NCBI GenBank assembly: GCA_963697525.1
Contig: OY969087.1
Location: forward strand, 1,488,001 to 1,552,000
Direction of reading: 5' to 3'
DNA: 64,000 nt
Source of the DNA: Bradymonas sp963697525
GTDB lineage: Bacteria > Myxococcota_A > Bradymonadia > Bradymonadales > Bradymonadaceae
The translations under genes were made by a program, and so were the position numbers. The notes beneath the pieces were generated by a model. The model did no database searches, was not told the origin of the DNA, and worked only from the letters and a program-made list of their open reading frames with translations. This document shows positions 41,455 through 53,392 of this stretch, piece after piece; positions within the stretch are counted from its first letter, which is position 1, and each line of letters opens with the position of its first letter.

Positions 41455-41880
41455 ATGGACGAACAGCCGATGACCGAAGTCGAAGCGGAACCGGATACCA
41501 TCGAAATGTCGGGTCGTGAACGTCGTGCCTGCGAGCGCGCCGTGCTGCGTGTGCCCGTGACCGTCAACTCGGTGACCACGTTTCGCGGAGAATCACGCGA
41601 CATAAGCCCCGGCGGCATCTTCGTCGCCCTCGGCGACGAATTGCCGGTGGGCTCCCTCATCGACGTGCAGTTTCGGGTGCCCGGCGTCGAGCATCCCTTC
41701 GAAGTGCTCGGCGAGGTTCGCTGGGCGCGCTTCGACGAGCACTCTGTCGACGCGCGCACCGCTGGTATCGGTGTGGAGTTTCTCGATCTCTCGCGGACGG
41801 GCCAGGATGTGATTGTCGAGTTGCTCGGGTCCCCGTTCGCCAGCGACGCCACCTATGAAGCGCTGGCGGTCGCGTACTGA
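41455..41880 (+). CDS. PilZ domain protein, c-di-GMP receptor
   Basis: 141 aa. ATG 41455 with AGAGG 8 bases upstream. The PilZ domain starts at RRACERAVLRVPV, which supplies the RxxxR motif, followed by the (D/N)xSxxG motif in SRDISPGGIFVAL; both contact c-di-GMP in known members. The TAGIGVEFLDLS segment closes the barrel. Stand-alone PilZ proteins commonly alter motility or exopolysaccharide output, which suits the chemosensory neighbourhood. A 228-base AT-rich spacer follows. Confidence 0.9.
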   Translation: MDEQPMTEVEAEPDTIEMSGRERRACERAVLRVPVTVNSVTTFRGESRDISPGGIFVALGDELPVGSLIDVQFRVPGVEHPFEVLGEVRWARFDEHSVDARTAGIGVEFLDLSRTGQDVIVELLGSPFASDATYEALAVAY

Positions 41881-42108
41881 ACCTCCCAGTCCTGCTCGGT
41901 ACGTCGGCGAGTGCGGGATTTTTGCCGGATCGGATTCGCCCGGGGCGGGAATTGAGGTTAAAGATGCTTACATTCGTTAATTTTATATGTTAGAAATCTC
42001 ATTTTTCTCAGAATGAGACCAACAGCATCGGCGTGCGCCCGAGTGAAGGGGGCGCGTCGAACACTTCGATGAAAGCGGCCTTGTCAGCCCTTGGGGAGGC
42101 TGGGAGAG
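41881..42108. other. AT-rich spacer before the 42109 gene
   Basis: The segment 41950-42020 is markedly more AT-rich than its surroundings (CGTTAATTTTATATGTTAG), which suits a promoter, but I cannot place hexamers firmly. TCTCATT (41997) and AATGAGA (42012) form a 7-base inverted repeat. No gene is seen. Confidence 0.45.
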
Positions 42109-42519
42109 ATGTCAGGAGACGACCCACAAGCAGCTTTATCCGACGCACAATGCGCAGCCGTCGTACTCGTCGTCGACGACGAGCCGATGGTGCTGCGTGT
42201 CTGTCGGCGTATTTTGCGCCTGGGCAATTACGAGGTGTTCACGGCCGAGAGTGCCGGGCAGGCGATGTCGCTGGTCGAGGACGACGCACACCACTTCGAC
42301 CTGCTCATCTGTGACGTGATGATGCCGGAGATGTCCGGCGGCAAGCTGGCTCGCCAAGTGCTGGGCCTGCGCCCGCAGCTCAAGCTGATCTTTATTTCCG
42401 GGCACAACGACGACGAGCAGGCGCTCGAAATGATCGGCGCAGGCGACGCCCAATTTATCCACAAGCCGTTTATGGCCGACGAACTGCTCGAGGCCGTCGG
42501 CCAGATCCTGAGCGCCTGA
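42109..42519 (+). CDS. Single-domain response regulator
   Basis: 136 aa receiver. ATG 42109 with GGGGAGG 9 bases upstream; a TTG 18 bases earlier is in frame. Acidic pair in VVDDEPMVLRV, phospho-Asp in LLICDVMMPEMSGG, Ser in IFISGHNDD, Lys in FIHKPFMADEL. No output domain. It faces the GAF kinase at 42530 tail to tail with a 10-base gap, and the 40129 and 41455 genes precede it. Confidence 0.9.
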   Translation: MSGDDPQAALSDAQCAAVVLVVDDEPMVLRVCRRILRLGNYEVFTAESAGQAMSLVEDDAHHFDLLICDVMMPEMSGGKLARQVLGLRPQLKLIFISGHNDDEQALEMIGAGDAQFIHKPFMADELLEAVGQILSA

Positions 42520-42529
42520 ACCTCCTCAA

Positions 42530-44389
42530 CTACTGGCGTCTTGGCAGCCGCACCGTAAAGGTCGTCCCGCGACCGGGGGCGCTGTCCACATCGATCTCGC
42601 CGCCCAGGGCGGTGACGATGCGCCTCACGATCCACAACCCCAACCCGAAACTGTCGCGGCGCTCGTGGTGTTCAGCGCGGCGAAAGCGCTCGAAGATTTC
42701 CTGCTGCATGTCCACGGGGATCCCCTTGCCCTGGTCGCTGACCCGCAATTCGACGTCCCTGGTGCGTGCCTTCAGGGACAGCGAAATGGGCTTGCCCTCG
42801 CCGTATTTGATGGCGTTGGACAATAGGTTGGAGACGAGCTGCTCGAGGCGCATGCGGTCGCACTCGCCTGCGACCGGCTCGTCCAGATCGACGGCGAGTT
42901 CAGCGCCCGTCTCCAGCAGGTCGGCTTCATGGCTGGAGATGACGGTGCGCACGACCTGGGCAAAATCGATCTCCTCGACGGCCAGCGACAGCTCGTCGGC
43001 GTCGTAACGAAAGGCGGCCAGCAGATCGTCCATCAGGGCGACCATGCGGTCGATATTGGCGCCGGCTTTGGATACGGCCCGAGCGATATCGCCCTGGTCG
43101 GTGTCATGTTGCGCGGCGAGCATGTCGATGATCTCGAGGTTGAGCTTGATGGCCGTCGCCGGGCTGCGCAGGTCGTGAGACACGATGGACAGCAGCTCCT
43201 CACGGGTTTTGTTGGCGCGTGTGAGCCGCTGGTACATATGCTCGCGCTGCCGCTCGGCGCGCTCCTTCTCGACCACCGAACTGAGCACGTTGGAGAAGCC
43301 GCGAATGAGGTCGGCGTCGTCCTGGGAGAAGGCGTTTTTGCGCCGCGCATGCACCGCGAGGACGCCGAAGGGATGCCGGCGCCCGGGGACGCTGACGCAT
43401 AGAGAACTGGACACGTCGGTGTCGGCCAACAGGGCGCTTCGGCGCAGCTCCGAGGTGTCGAAATCATCGACGATGACCACCTCTTTGCGCCGCAGGGCGT
43501 AGCCGATGGAGGTGCCGTCGTCGGCCATCGCCAGCTCGGCGCCCAACCAGGATTTATCCCAGCCGCTGGCCGCGCGCATGACGAGCCTGGACTCGCCGGG
43601 GATGAGCTCGACGAGTTTGGCGGCGTCGGCATCGAGAAGTTCGCGAAGGGTGTCGAGCGCCTCGTCGAACAGCGCCTGGGCGTCGAGCTCCAACCCACGG
43701 CGGGCGAGCTCGGCGAGGGCGCGTTGTTGGGTCGCGCGCACGCTGACATTTCGCCATGCCTGCTGGGTCTCGCGAAAGAGGCGAGCGTTGTCCACGGCCA
43801 GCGCGGCGCGCCCGGCGAGGTCTTCGGCCATCTCCAGGTCGGCCTCGTCGAAGTGGCGATCGTCGGAGGAGGACACAAAGGTAATCGCCCCCAGAGTGCG
43901 CCCGCGGGCGATCATCGGCACGATCATCCCCGACCTCATATGCAGCGCCAGCGCCACCTCGAGGTGCTCGGGGTCGTCGATGGTCTCGCGGAACATCTGG
44001 TCGTTGATGTGGGCGTACAACGCCGATCGCCCCGTACGCAGCACGTTGGGAAGGCCCGTATCGGCGTTGGGATCGGGGGGGTAGCGCCGGTGAAGGTCGT
44101 GGGCGAGTTCGACCATCTCCGGTTCGACATGGGCGACGGCCACACGCTCGCCGGGCTCGAGGTTCTCCGTGGCCAGATCGACGGCGCACCAGTCAGCGAT
44201 CTCGGGCACAGCCAGGCGGGCGAGCCGCTGGAGCGTCAGGTCGTAATCCAGAGACGAGTTGAGGACGGAGGACGCCTCGGCCAAAAACCGTGATCGCTCG
44301 TGGGCGGGCACACGGCGGTCCTCGTTGGACGCCGCGGCGTGCTGGTCTTCAGACAGCTCCCCTTGGTCTTCGGAATGCTCTACAGACAT
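42530..44389 (-). CDS. Sensor histidine kinase with two GAF domains
   Basis: 619 aa, soluble. ATG 44389 has AGGA upstream; an ATG at 44395 is in frame. Two GAF domains (about 50-200, and about 225-370 with GWDKSWLGAELAMADDGTS and RHPFGVLAVHAR), then HisKA (IVSHDLRSPATAIKL, phospho-His), and HATPase (VSNLLSNAIKYGEG, DQGKGIP, SFGLGLWIVRRI, GRGTTFTVRLP). No receiver is attached, so it needs a separate response regulator. The close paralogue at 44569 on the same strand shares the second GAF and kinase core, suggesting tandem duplication. Confidence 0.93.
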   Translation of the reverse strand: MSVEHSEDQGELSEDQHAAASNEDRRVPAHERSRFLAEASSVLNSSLDYDLTLQRLARLAVPEIADWCAVDLATENLEPGERVAVAHVEPEMVELAHDLHRRYPPDPNADTGLPNVLRTGRSALYAHINDQMFRETIDDPEHLEVALALHMRSGMIVPMIARGRTLGAITFVSSSDDRHFDEADLEMAEDLAGRAALAVDNARLFRETQQAWRNVSVRATQQRALAELARRGLELDAQALFDEALDTLRELLDADAAKLVELIPGESRLVMRAASGWDKSWLGAELAMADDGTSIGYALRRKEVVIVDDFDTSELRRSALLADTDVSSSLCVSVPGRRHPFGVLAVHARRKNAFSQDDADLIRGFSNVLSSVVEKERAERQREHMYQRLTRANKTREELLSIVSHDLRSPATAIKLNLEIIDMLAAQHDTDQGDIARAVSKAGANIDRMVALMDDLLAAFRYDADELSLAVEEIDFAQVVRTVISSHEADLLETGAELAVDLDEPVAGECDRMRLEQLVSNLLSNAIKYGEGKPISLSLKARTRDVELRVSDQGKGIPVDMQQEIFERFRRAEHHERRDSFGLGLWIVRRIVTALGGEIDVDSAPGRGTTFTVRLPRRQ

Positions 44390-44568
44390 GTGCATCCTAA
44401 TGAGAACTCGGCATTTACAGCGGACCATTTGACGCGGAACTAGGCGTGAGCGGTCGCCGCATTCGATGCACCAGCACAGCGTGTCCTGCACGTCAGTGTG
44501 CGGGTTTGCAATCCATTAATCAACCTTTGTCCCTGCCCCACTACTCCCGCAAAAACGCCCGAGTACGT

Positions 44569-45963
44569 TTATTCGGGCGGCGGAGTTTCCGACGAGGGCC
44601 GATCGGGCCCAGGGTGGGCAGGCTGACAGGGTAGACGCACCGTGAACGTGGTCCCCACGCCGGGGGTACTGTCGACGGAGATGGCGCCGCCGAACGCCTC
44701 GACGATGCGCTTGACGATCCAGAGTCCGAGCCCGTAGCTGTCCTCGAAGTCGTGTGCCGCGCGGTGATTGACGCGCACAAACCGCTCGAAAATGCGCTTT
44801 TGCTGCTCTCGGGGGATACCGCGACCTCGGTCGGCCACCCGCACGATCGCGTGGCCGTCGTCGGCGTCCAGCGAGATGGTGATGGGGTTACCCTGGCCGT
44901 ATTTGAGGGCGTTGGACACCAGGTTGGCGATCACCTGCTGCAGGCGCATCCAATCCCACTGGCCCTCCAGCGAGGCCAGGCCGCCGACGCGCACCGTGCT
45001 GGCGCTGCGCTCGATGGTGTCGGCGTAGTCGTCGAGCACCTCGTCGACCACGTCGCGCAGGTCGACCCACTCCAACTCGATGTCGAACACGTCGCTTTCG
45101 GCGCGGCTCATCGCCAGCAGGTCGTCCATCATGGTCATCATGCGGTCGACGTTGGCGTTGGCCTTGCCGATGGCGCGCTCGACCTGCTCGGGGGTGATGG
45201 GGGCGTCGGGGTTGGTCACCGCCCGGCGCACCACCTCAAGGCTGAGCTTGATCGCCGAGGCGGGGCTGCGCAGGTCGTGGGAGATGATCGCCAGCATCTC
45301 TTCGCGGGCCGACATCGCCCGGTACAACTCCTCGTAGGTGCGTCGGCGGTGGGCGTCGGAGCGCTCGCGCTCGATGGCCTCGCCCAGGATGTTGGCGATG
45401 GTGCGGAGGAACTCGGCGTCGTCCTCGCCGAAGGCGTGCGGTGCGTGCGACAGCGCCCCCAACACGCCGAAGGGCCGTTTGAGCCCGGGGATGCGCACGT
45501 TGATGGCGCTGCGGATGTGGTCGCGCTCGATCCAGGGGCAGGGCTCGAAGTGCGCCTCGTGGTCGTAATCGTCGACGACGGTGACCTCGTTGTGGCGGAG
45601 CGCGTAGCCCGAGGCGGTGCGCGCGGTGGCGTCGACGCGGCTGTGGGCGTCCTCGCCGCGCCCGCCGCAGTGGGCGCGCACGACGAATTCGACCTCACCG
45701 CTGACCAACTCGAGGATGCGCGCGGCGTCGGCGTCAAGCCCGTCGCGCAGGGTCTGCACGGCGGCATCCATCAGCTCGGCCGGCTCGGTGTGCAGGGCCA
45801 TGCGGCTGAAGCGTGCCAGCGCCACCTGCTGGTGATCATAGCGCTCGACGGTCTCGCGCAGCGCTTGCGGGCTGGTCGCGTGCGCATACGGCTCCCCCGC
45901 CGCGGGCCGTTCGTCCGGCGTCTGGCCTGGTGTGTGGTTTTCGTGCGGTCCCCGAAGCGACAT
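44569..45963 (-). CDS. Sensor histidine kinase with one GAF domain
   Basis: 464 aa. ATG at 45963, preceded by GGGGAAGG. One GAF domain (about 60-215; GLKRPFGVLGALS), HisKA with IISHDLRSPASAIKLSLEVV, HATPase with IANLVSNALKYGQG, DRGRGIP, SYGLGLWIVKRIV and GVGTTFTVRLP. Paralogue of the 42530 kinase (same motif spelling through the catalytic core) without the first GAF. 179 bases without a gene separate the two. Confidence 0.92.
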   Translation of the reverse strand: MSLRGPHENHTPGQTPDERPAAGEPYAHATSPQALRETVERYDHQQVALARFSRMALHTEPAELMDAAVQTLRDGLDADAARILELVSGEVEFVVRAHCGGRGEDAHSRVDATARTASGYALRHNEVTVVDDYDHEAHFEPCPWIERDHIRSAINVRIPGLKRPFGVLGALSHAPHAFGEDDAEFLRTIANILGEAIERERSDAHRRRTYEELYRAMSAREEMLAIISHDLRSPASAIKLSLEVVRRAVTNPDAPITPEQVERAIGKANANVDRMMTMMDDLLAMSRAESDVFDIELEWVDLRDVVDEVLDDYADTIERSASTVRVGGLASLEGQWDWMRLQQVIANLVSNALKYGQGNPITISLDADDGHAIVRVADRGRGIPREQQKRIFERFVRVNHRAAHDFEDSYGLGLWIVKRIVEAFGGAISVDSTPGVGTTFTVRLPCQPAHPGPDRPSSETPPPE

Positions 45964-46108
45964 GAGCCTTCCCCGCTCCCGTCGAGTGATGTCTGGAGCG
46001 CGGAGCGACGCCCCCATCGGCGCACCGATGACACCAAAGTGGTTTGTGTAAACCCCCGGATTTATCAATATAAGGCGGATTGGCGCCGCGCCAACCGTCG
46101 GGCGGCGC

Positions 46109-47098
46109 TCACGCCTCGCTCTGGGCTTGCAGACGCCGCCGCGCCTGGCGCACGGCGTCGGTGTCGGGGGCGCGCTTGAGGTAGGACTGGGCCTCGTCCG
46201 TGCGCCCCATTTCTACCGAGGTGATCGCCAACAGCTCCCAGATGCGGTCGAGCGTCTTGGCGGGAAGCTCGCCGGTGGAGCGAAGCTGGTGGCACAGCCG
46301 GTAGGCTTCCTGGAAGTCGCCGTCGGCGAGGTTGGACTCGGCCTCCTCGAGCAACTCCTGCTGGAAGCCGGTGGCGCGCACCTTCGCCTTGCGCCCGACC
46401 AACTGGCGCCCGTGGCGCAGGGCGTTGATATTGTCCATCAGCAAAAACAGCGCCAGCAGCCCGATGAAGTAGCTGTGGAAGACCACCAGGCCGACAACGC
46501 CCACCGGAATCAGCACGAAGACGCTGACCTTGAGGGCGACGTCCTGGGCGCGCGCCTCGGGCATGAACCGGCGCAGCAACAGGTGGAACAGTTGGCCGCC
46601 GTCGAGCGGCCAGATGGGCAGCAACAGGTTGATCAGGCCCCACACGATGCTCACCCACATCAGGTCGCTGGCGAAGGTCGCCAGCGCGCCCAGCGCCGGG
46701 CCGGCGGGCAAAAACGGCAGCCCGAAGATGAGAAAGGCCGCCGCCAGCCCGCCGAGCACCAGCTCGATGGCCGGGCCGGCGAAGATGATGAAGGCGTCGC
46801 GCGCGTCGGTCGACGCCGGCCGGTGGAAGGTCAGCCCGCCGAAGCCGTGCAGCAGCACCGAGGGGGCGAGCCCGTAGTATTTGCTGACGAAGGCGTGGCC
46901 GAACTCGTGGACCAGGATCGAGATGGTCACCGCGGCGGCGAAGAGCACGCCGCTGACAAATCCGGCGCCCACAAACCCCGCCCCCGCCTGCAGCAGCGGC
47001 CCGACGGCGAAGAAGGCCATCAAGATCAAGTACCAGGGGCTGACGGCGACGTCGATGTCCCGGAAGGTAAAGAAGTGAAAGCCTTGGCGTTCGAACAT
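46109..47098 (-). CDS. Site-2 protease family (M50) protein with helical C-terminal extension
   Basis: 329 aa. Zinc motif ILVHEFGHAFVSKY and third ligand in IWPLDGGQLFH. Six or so membrane helices, then a soluble tail (about 235-329) with TPR-like helices (EAESNLADGDFQEAYRL, EMGRTDEAQSYLKRA). Paralogue of the 25280 protease, sharing LHGFGG and the HEFGHAF motif, but with the extra tail. ATG at 47098, no clear ribosome site. Upstream of it, 47099-47132 holds a dispersed repeat. Confidence 0.9.
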   Translation of the reverse strand: MFERQGFHFFTFRDIDVAVSPWYLILMAFFAVGPLLQAGAGFVGAGFVSGVLFAAAVTISILVHEFGHAFVSKYYGLAPSVLLHGFGGLTFHRPASTDARDAFIIFAGPAIELVLGGLAAAFLIFGLPFLPAGPALGALATFASDLMWVSIVWGLINLLLPIWPLDGGQLFHLLLRRFMPEARAQDVALKVSVFVLIPVGVVGLVVFHSYFIGLLALFLLMDNINALRHGRQLVGRKAKVRATGFQQELLEEAESNLADGDFQEAYRLCHQLRSTGELPAKTLDRIWELLAITSVEMGRTDEAQSYLKRAPDTDAVRQARRRLQAQSEA

Positions 47099-47109
47099 GA
47101 GGTGGGCTT

Positions 47110-47144
47110 GGGGGTCTAGGGGGTCCAGGGGTTCAGGGGGCCTG
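47110..47144. repeat. GGGGTCCAGGGG-type dispersed repeat, copy 3
   Basis: GGGGTCTAGG, GGGGTCCAGG and GGGTTCAGGG units in tandem. The array runs into the last codons of folB. Confidence 0.7.
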
Positions 47145-47516
47145 GCGTTGGAGTTGGATGCCGACGCAGTCGGGGGCGCCGGGCACGCCGGTGGCGAATT
47201 TTCGGATGGTGAGATCGGCCGAGCGCACGCTGGGGAAGCGGGCGAAGACGCGGGTCAGCATCTCGTCGCCCATGCGCTCGATGAGCTGGTAGCTCTCGGT
47301 CTCGCCCACGGCGACGACGATCTCGGCCAACCCGCGGTAGTCGACGGTGTGGTCGAGCTCGTCGGTGTGGGAGGCCTGGAGTTGGTCGACCTGAACGCTC
47401 AGGTCGACGCGGAAGCGACGACCGTCGCGCCGCTCCTCCTCGTAGACCCCGTGGTAGCCGACGAATTCGAGCTTTTCGACGAAGATGCGCACGTTCAACC
47501 CCGGCGACGGCGCCAA
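47133..47516 (-). CDS. folB: Dihydroneopterin aldolase
   Basis: 127 aa, the family length. Converts 7,8-dihydroneopterin to 6-hydroxymethyl-dihydropterin in folate synthesis. Motifs: VEKLEFVGYHGVYEEER with the substrate-pocket region, HTVDYRGLAEIV, and YQLIERMGDEML with the Glu that binds pterin. The open frame begins with TTG at 47516; a GTG at 47492 with GGGG upstream is an equally good start. It lies 21 bases downstream of secA on the same strand. Confidence 0.93.
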   Translation of the reverse strand: MAPSPGLNVRIFVEKLEFVGYHGVYEEERRDGRRFRVDLSVQVDQLQASHTDELDHTVDYRGLAEIVVAVGETESYQLIERMGDEMLTRVFARFPSVRSADLTIRKFATGVPGAPDCVGIQLQRQAP

Positions 47517-47537
47517 GGCCGTCGCTGCGATGATGGT

Positions 47538-50375
<2,838 letters not shown>

Positions 50376-50558
50376 GGGATCGCAAACCTGTGTAGCGACT
50401 CGTTACCAGCTTGTCACACCGCGTGGTGATTCATAGAGGGATGCTGGGGTGTGCGCAAGTCTCCTGCGCATAAACAGGGATCAATCAGGCCACATTCCGC
50501 GCGATCTCGACAACCGTCGATCACAGCCGGGGGATGTGGTTGTGAAAAACTCTCCTGT

Positions 50559-50802
50559 TTTTCCACAGCCTCAGTGGGGAAAACCACACAGTTACCCACA
50601 GGTTTTCCACAGCGTCGGCCCCACAGGGCCCGCTGTCGGCGTCCAGCACACCCCGGGGGCCTCGCGATCGTCGCCGCGAGGGCTCGAAAAGCCTGATAAA
50701 ACGGGCAGTTGGGGCATATTTGGCAGGGTAGGTCGATCATGAAGACCCCCGTTGAGACGGTCTTTATGCGCCTGTGGAAAACTACCGGACCACTGTGGAA
50801 AA
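50559..50802. other. Cluster of DnaA-box-like sites
   Basis: TTTTCCACA at 50559 and 50603, TTACCCACA at 50592 (all plus strand), and TGTGGAAAA at 50773 and 50794 (minus-strand sites). Each differs by one base from the DnaA box TTATCCACA. Weaker half-matches are at 50535 and 50573. The sites on the two strands point toward each other. No strongly AT-rich unwinding element is obvious. Confidence 0.55.
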
Positions 50803-50903
50803 GCCGCCCGACGAGGTCAAAACCGACGGGATTTCAACGTGAAATACGGTGTCTCGCGCAGGACTTTCGGCCCACCTTGGACGAACTTTTCACAGAAAAT
50901 ACG

Positions 50904-50930
50904 CAACGATTTGGGTACTTCTGCCGAAAA
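50904..50930 (+). promoter_or_regulatory. Sigma-28 (FliA/WhiG)-type promoter, copy 3 (comEC)
   Basis: CAACGATT (50904-50911), 11 bases, GCCGAAAA (50923-50930), one base off the FliA -10. The -35 is identical to copy 2. Flanks ACG before, ACC and AATGGGGGG after follow the same pattern. It is 64 bases before the comEC start. Confidence 0.6.
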
Positions 50931-50994
50931 CCAAAATGGGGGGTGGTTATAGGGATGCCTCCACGACCTGTCAACGTGTGGCTGCAAAAATTTC

Positions 50995-53274
50995 ATGATG
51001 GAACTGATTGGACAAAGATTGATCGTGGTCACGCTGGTGGTGGTGGCCGTGGCGAGCCTGGCGCAGCGGGTGTGGCCGGCGCGCCCGGGGCTCGCCGACC
51101 TCGTCGGCCAGGAGCGGGTGCGCGGGGTGCTCGGCGGCGAGGTCGAGGGGGCGCCGCGGCGATCGCCGTATGGCTGGACGCTGACGGTCGAGCTGGAGCG
51201 CGTCGATCGGCATCGCTTTGGCGACGCGCGGCCGCGGGTGCGCCTGTTCGTGCCCCGCGAGCACCTCGCCGCCGCGCGCGCCGCCGCCGGCCAGCCCCCG
51301 GCGCTTCCCGGCGATCGCATCGAGGTCTTCGCGCGTCTGGAGCGCTATCCCGGGCGCGCGTTTCCGCGCGTGGCGTCGCCGCGCCGGGTGATGGCCGGCC
51401 GGGGGGTGGACGCGCGCGCCACTGCCCTCGAGCCCCTCGTGCGCCGGCGCGGCCCGCCGGGGGTGCGCCGCCGGCTCGCCCGGATGCGCGCCGGCTTCGA
51501 GCAACGCGTGCTCGGCGGGCTTGCCGGCCAACAGGGCGCGCTCGCCGTGGCGCTGAGCACCGGCAACCGCGCCTTCCTCGACCCGGCGACGGTGGCGCCG
51601 TTTCGCCAGACGGGCACCAGCCACCTGCTGGCGATCTCCGGGCTGCATCTGGGCGTGTTGGCCGCGCTTTTGTGGTGGCTGGCCGGGCTCGTCGTCGACC
51701 GCTTCCCGGCCCTGCTTCGCCGCTTCGGGCGGCGTCGGGTATGCGGCGTCGCCGTGATCGTCGCGCTGGGCTTGTACGTCGTGGCCATCGGCGCACCCGT
51801 CTCGGCGGTGCGCGCGTGGGTGGCGCTGGCGATGGGCGTGGGCGCGCTGATCCTGATGCGCCCGCTGTGCCCGTTCCACGCGCTCGCCGCCGGGGCGCTG
51901 GTGCTGGTGGCCTGGCAGCCGGCGGTGGTCGACGACCTGGGGTTTCAACTGAGCTTTGCCGCCACCCTGGCGATCTTGCTGTTCTTGCGCTTTCGCCCGG
52001 CGATGCTGCGCCCGCCGCAGACGCTCTTCGACGACCGGGAGCCACGATGGCGCCGGCGGCTTCGCCGGTTGGGTCTGTTCGTGGGCGTGTCGGTCAGCGC
52101 CACACTGGCGACCTGGCCCATCGTCGCCGCCGACTTCGGGGTGGTGCCCATCGCCGGGTTGTGGGTCAACCTGGTGGTCACGCCGCTGGTCAGCGCCGTG
52201 CTCTTTCCGGTGCTCATCGCCGGGGCGCTCACCTCGCAGGTGTGCGCGCCGGTCGGCTTTGGGTTGATGGGGCTGAGCACCCGGGCGTTGCTCGGGATCG
52301 GCGAGGCGCTGCGCGTCGTCGGCGGGCTTCCCGGCTCGCAATGCGTCACCGGCGCCGCCCCCTGGTGGGCCTGGGGGGCGCTGGCGGCGGGCGCGTTTGT
52401 CTTTGTCACCAGCCGGTGGCGCGTGCGGCCGCTGGTCGTCGCGGTGGCGCTGGTCGCCGTGGGGCTGTCACCGGCGCTGATGGCACGCCCGGCCGTCGAG
52501 CGCCACGAGCTGCGCGTGCATTTTCTGCCCGTGGGCCAGGGCGACTCCATGCTGGTGGAGTTTCCCGACGGCACCACCATGCTCGTCGACGGCGGGGGGC
52601 GCCCGATGGGCCGCGATCCCGGCCGGTTCATCGTCGTGCCCTACCTGCATCGGCTGGGGATCGCCCGGCTCGACTGGGTCGAGGTTACCCACGCCGACGC
52701 CGATCACCTGCGCGGATTATTCGCCGTCGTCCGGCTCATGCGTCCGCGTCACTTCGCGTACGACGCGCGCGAGACCCAGTCAAATATGCTGCGCCTTCGC
52801 GCCGAGGCCGCCGGCGTCCACGCCACCCTCCACCCGGTCTATGCCGAGCTGACGCGCCGTTTTGGCGGGGTCCACGTGCAGATCACCCGCCCGCAGGTGG
52901 TCTCCGACGAGCAGAATAACCACAGCCTGGTCACGCGCCTGACCTACGGGCCGGCGGCGGTGTTGCTGACCGGCGACATCGAGCGGCCGGCGGAGCGCTG
53001 GCTCGTCGGGCACGAGCCGGTGCGCGCCACGATCTTGAAGGTGCCCCACCACGGATCGAAGACGTCGAGCTCGCCGCGGTTCTTGGAGGCGGTCGACCCC
53101 AAGCTGGCGGTGGTGTCCGCCGGGCGGTTCAACCGGTTCGGGCACCCGAGCCCGGCGGTGATGCGCCGCTATCGACGCTTTGGGGTGGATGTGCTGCAGA
53201 CGGCGCGCAATGGGCTAGTGCGCGTGGATCTCGGCGCAGACGGCCGTGTGGATGTGAGGAGTTGCGTGCCGTGA
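50995..53274 (+). CDS. comEC: ComEC/Rec2 DNA uptake channel
   Basis: 759 aa inner-membrane channel that carries single-stranded DNA into the cytoplasm during natural transformation. ATG 50995 or 50998; no strong ribosome site. N-terminal DUF4131-like region, then the competence domain (about 180-490) starting FRQTGTSHLLAISGLHLGVL with about eight membrane helices. The C-terminal metallo-beta-lactamase-like domain (about 505-759) has VGQGDSMLVEFPDGTTML, VDGGG, THADADHLRGL (metal motif) and VPHHGSKTSSSPRFL. Length and domain order are complete. The sigma-28-like promoter copy 3 lies upstream. Confidence 0.95.
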   Translation: MMELIGQRLIVVTLVVVAVASLAQRVWPARPGLADLVGQERVRGVLGGEVEGAPRRSPYGWTLTVELERVDRHRFGDARPRVRLFVPREHLAAARAAAGQPPALPGDRIEVFARLERYPGRAFPRVASPRRVMAGRGVDARATALEPLVRRRGPPGVRRRLARMRAGFEQRVLGGLAGQQGALAVALSTGNRAFLDPATVAPFRQTGTSHLLAISGLHLGVLAALLWWLAGLVVDRFPALLRRFGRRRVCGVAVIVALGLYVVAIGAPVSAVRAWVALAMGVGALILMRPLCPFHALAAGALVLVAWQPAVVDDLGFQLSFAATLAILLFLRFRPAMLRPPQTLFDDREPRWRRRLRRLGLFVGVSVSATLATWPIVAADFGVVPIAGLWVNLVVTPLVSAVLFPVLIAGALTSQVCAPVGFGLMGLSTRALLGIGEALRVVGGLPGSQCVTGAAPWWAWGALAAGAFVFVTSRWRVRPLVVAVALVAVGLSPALMARPAVERHELRVHFLPVGQGDSMLVEFPDGTTMLVDGGGRPMGRDPGRFIVVPYLHRLGIARLDWVEVTHADADHLRGLFAVVRLMRPRHFAYDARETQSNMLRLRAEAAGVHATLHPVYAELTRRFGGVHVQITRPQVVSDEQNNHSLVTRLTYGPAAVLLTGDIERPAERWLVGHEPVRATILKVPHHGSKTSSSPRFLEAVDPKLAVVSAGRFNRFGHPSPAVMRRYRRFGVDVLQTARNGLVRVDLGADGRVDVRSCVP

Positions 53275-53392
53275 GGGCTTTGGTCGACGTGGTTGGTTGT
53301 TGGGGACCCCCATCGCCTCGCGCTGAGTTGCGCGCGAGGCACTTCCCCGAGGGGAAGAAGCCCGCAGCGAGAAGCAGAGTGGTTGCTTATCG
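53275..53392. other. Short spacer with hairpins after comEC
   Basis: GCCTCGCGC ... GCGCGAGGC and CTTCCCCGAGGGGAAG form two adjacent small hairpins (about 53313-53358). There is no T-run. They separate the convergent comEC and 53393 genes and could act as a two-way transcription barrier. Confidence 0.5.

Larger units (their letters stand above)
50376..50994. other. Divergent secA-comEC intergenic region
   Basis: 619 bases with no supported gene. It contains five DnaA-box-like sites (50559-50802) and copy 3 of the sigma-28-like promoter (50904). The longest open frames here are in frame with nothing recognisable. Confidence 0.65.
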
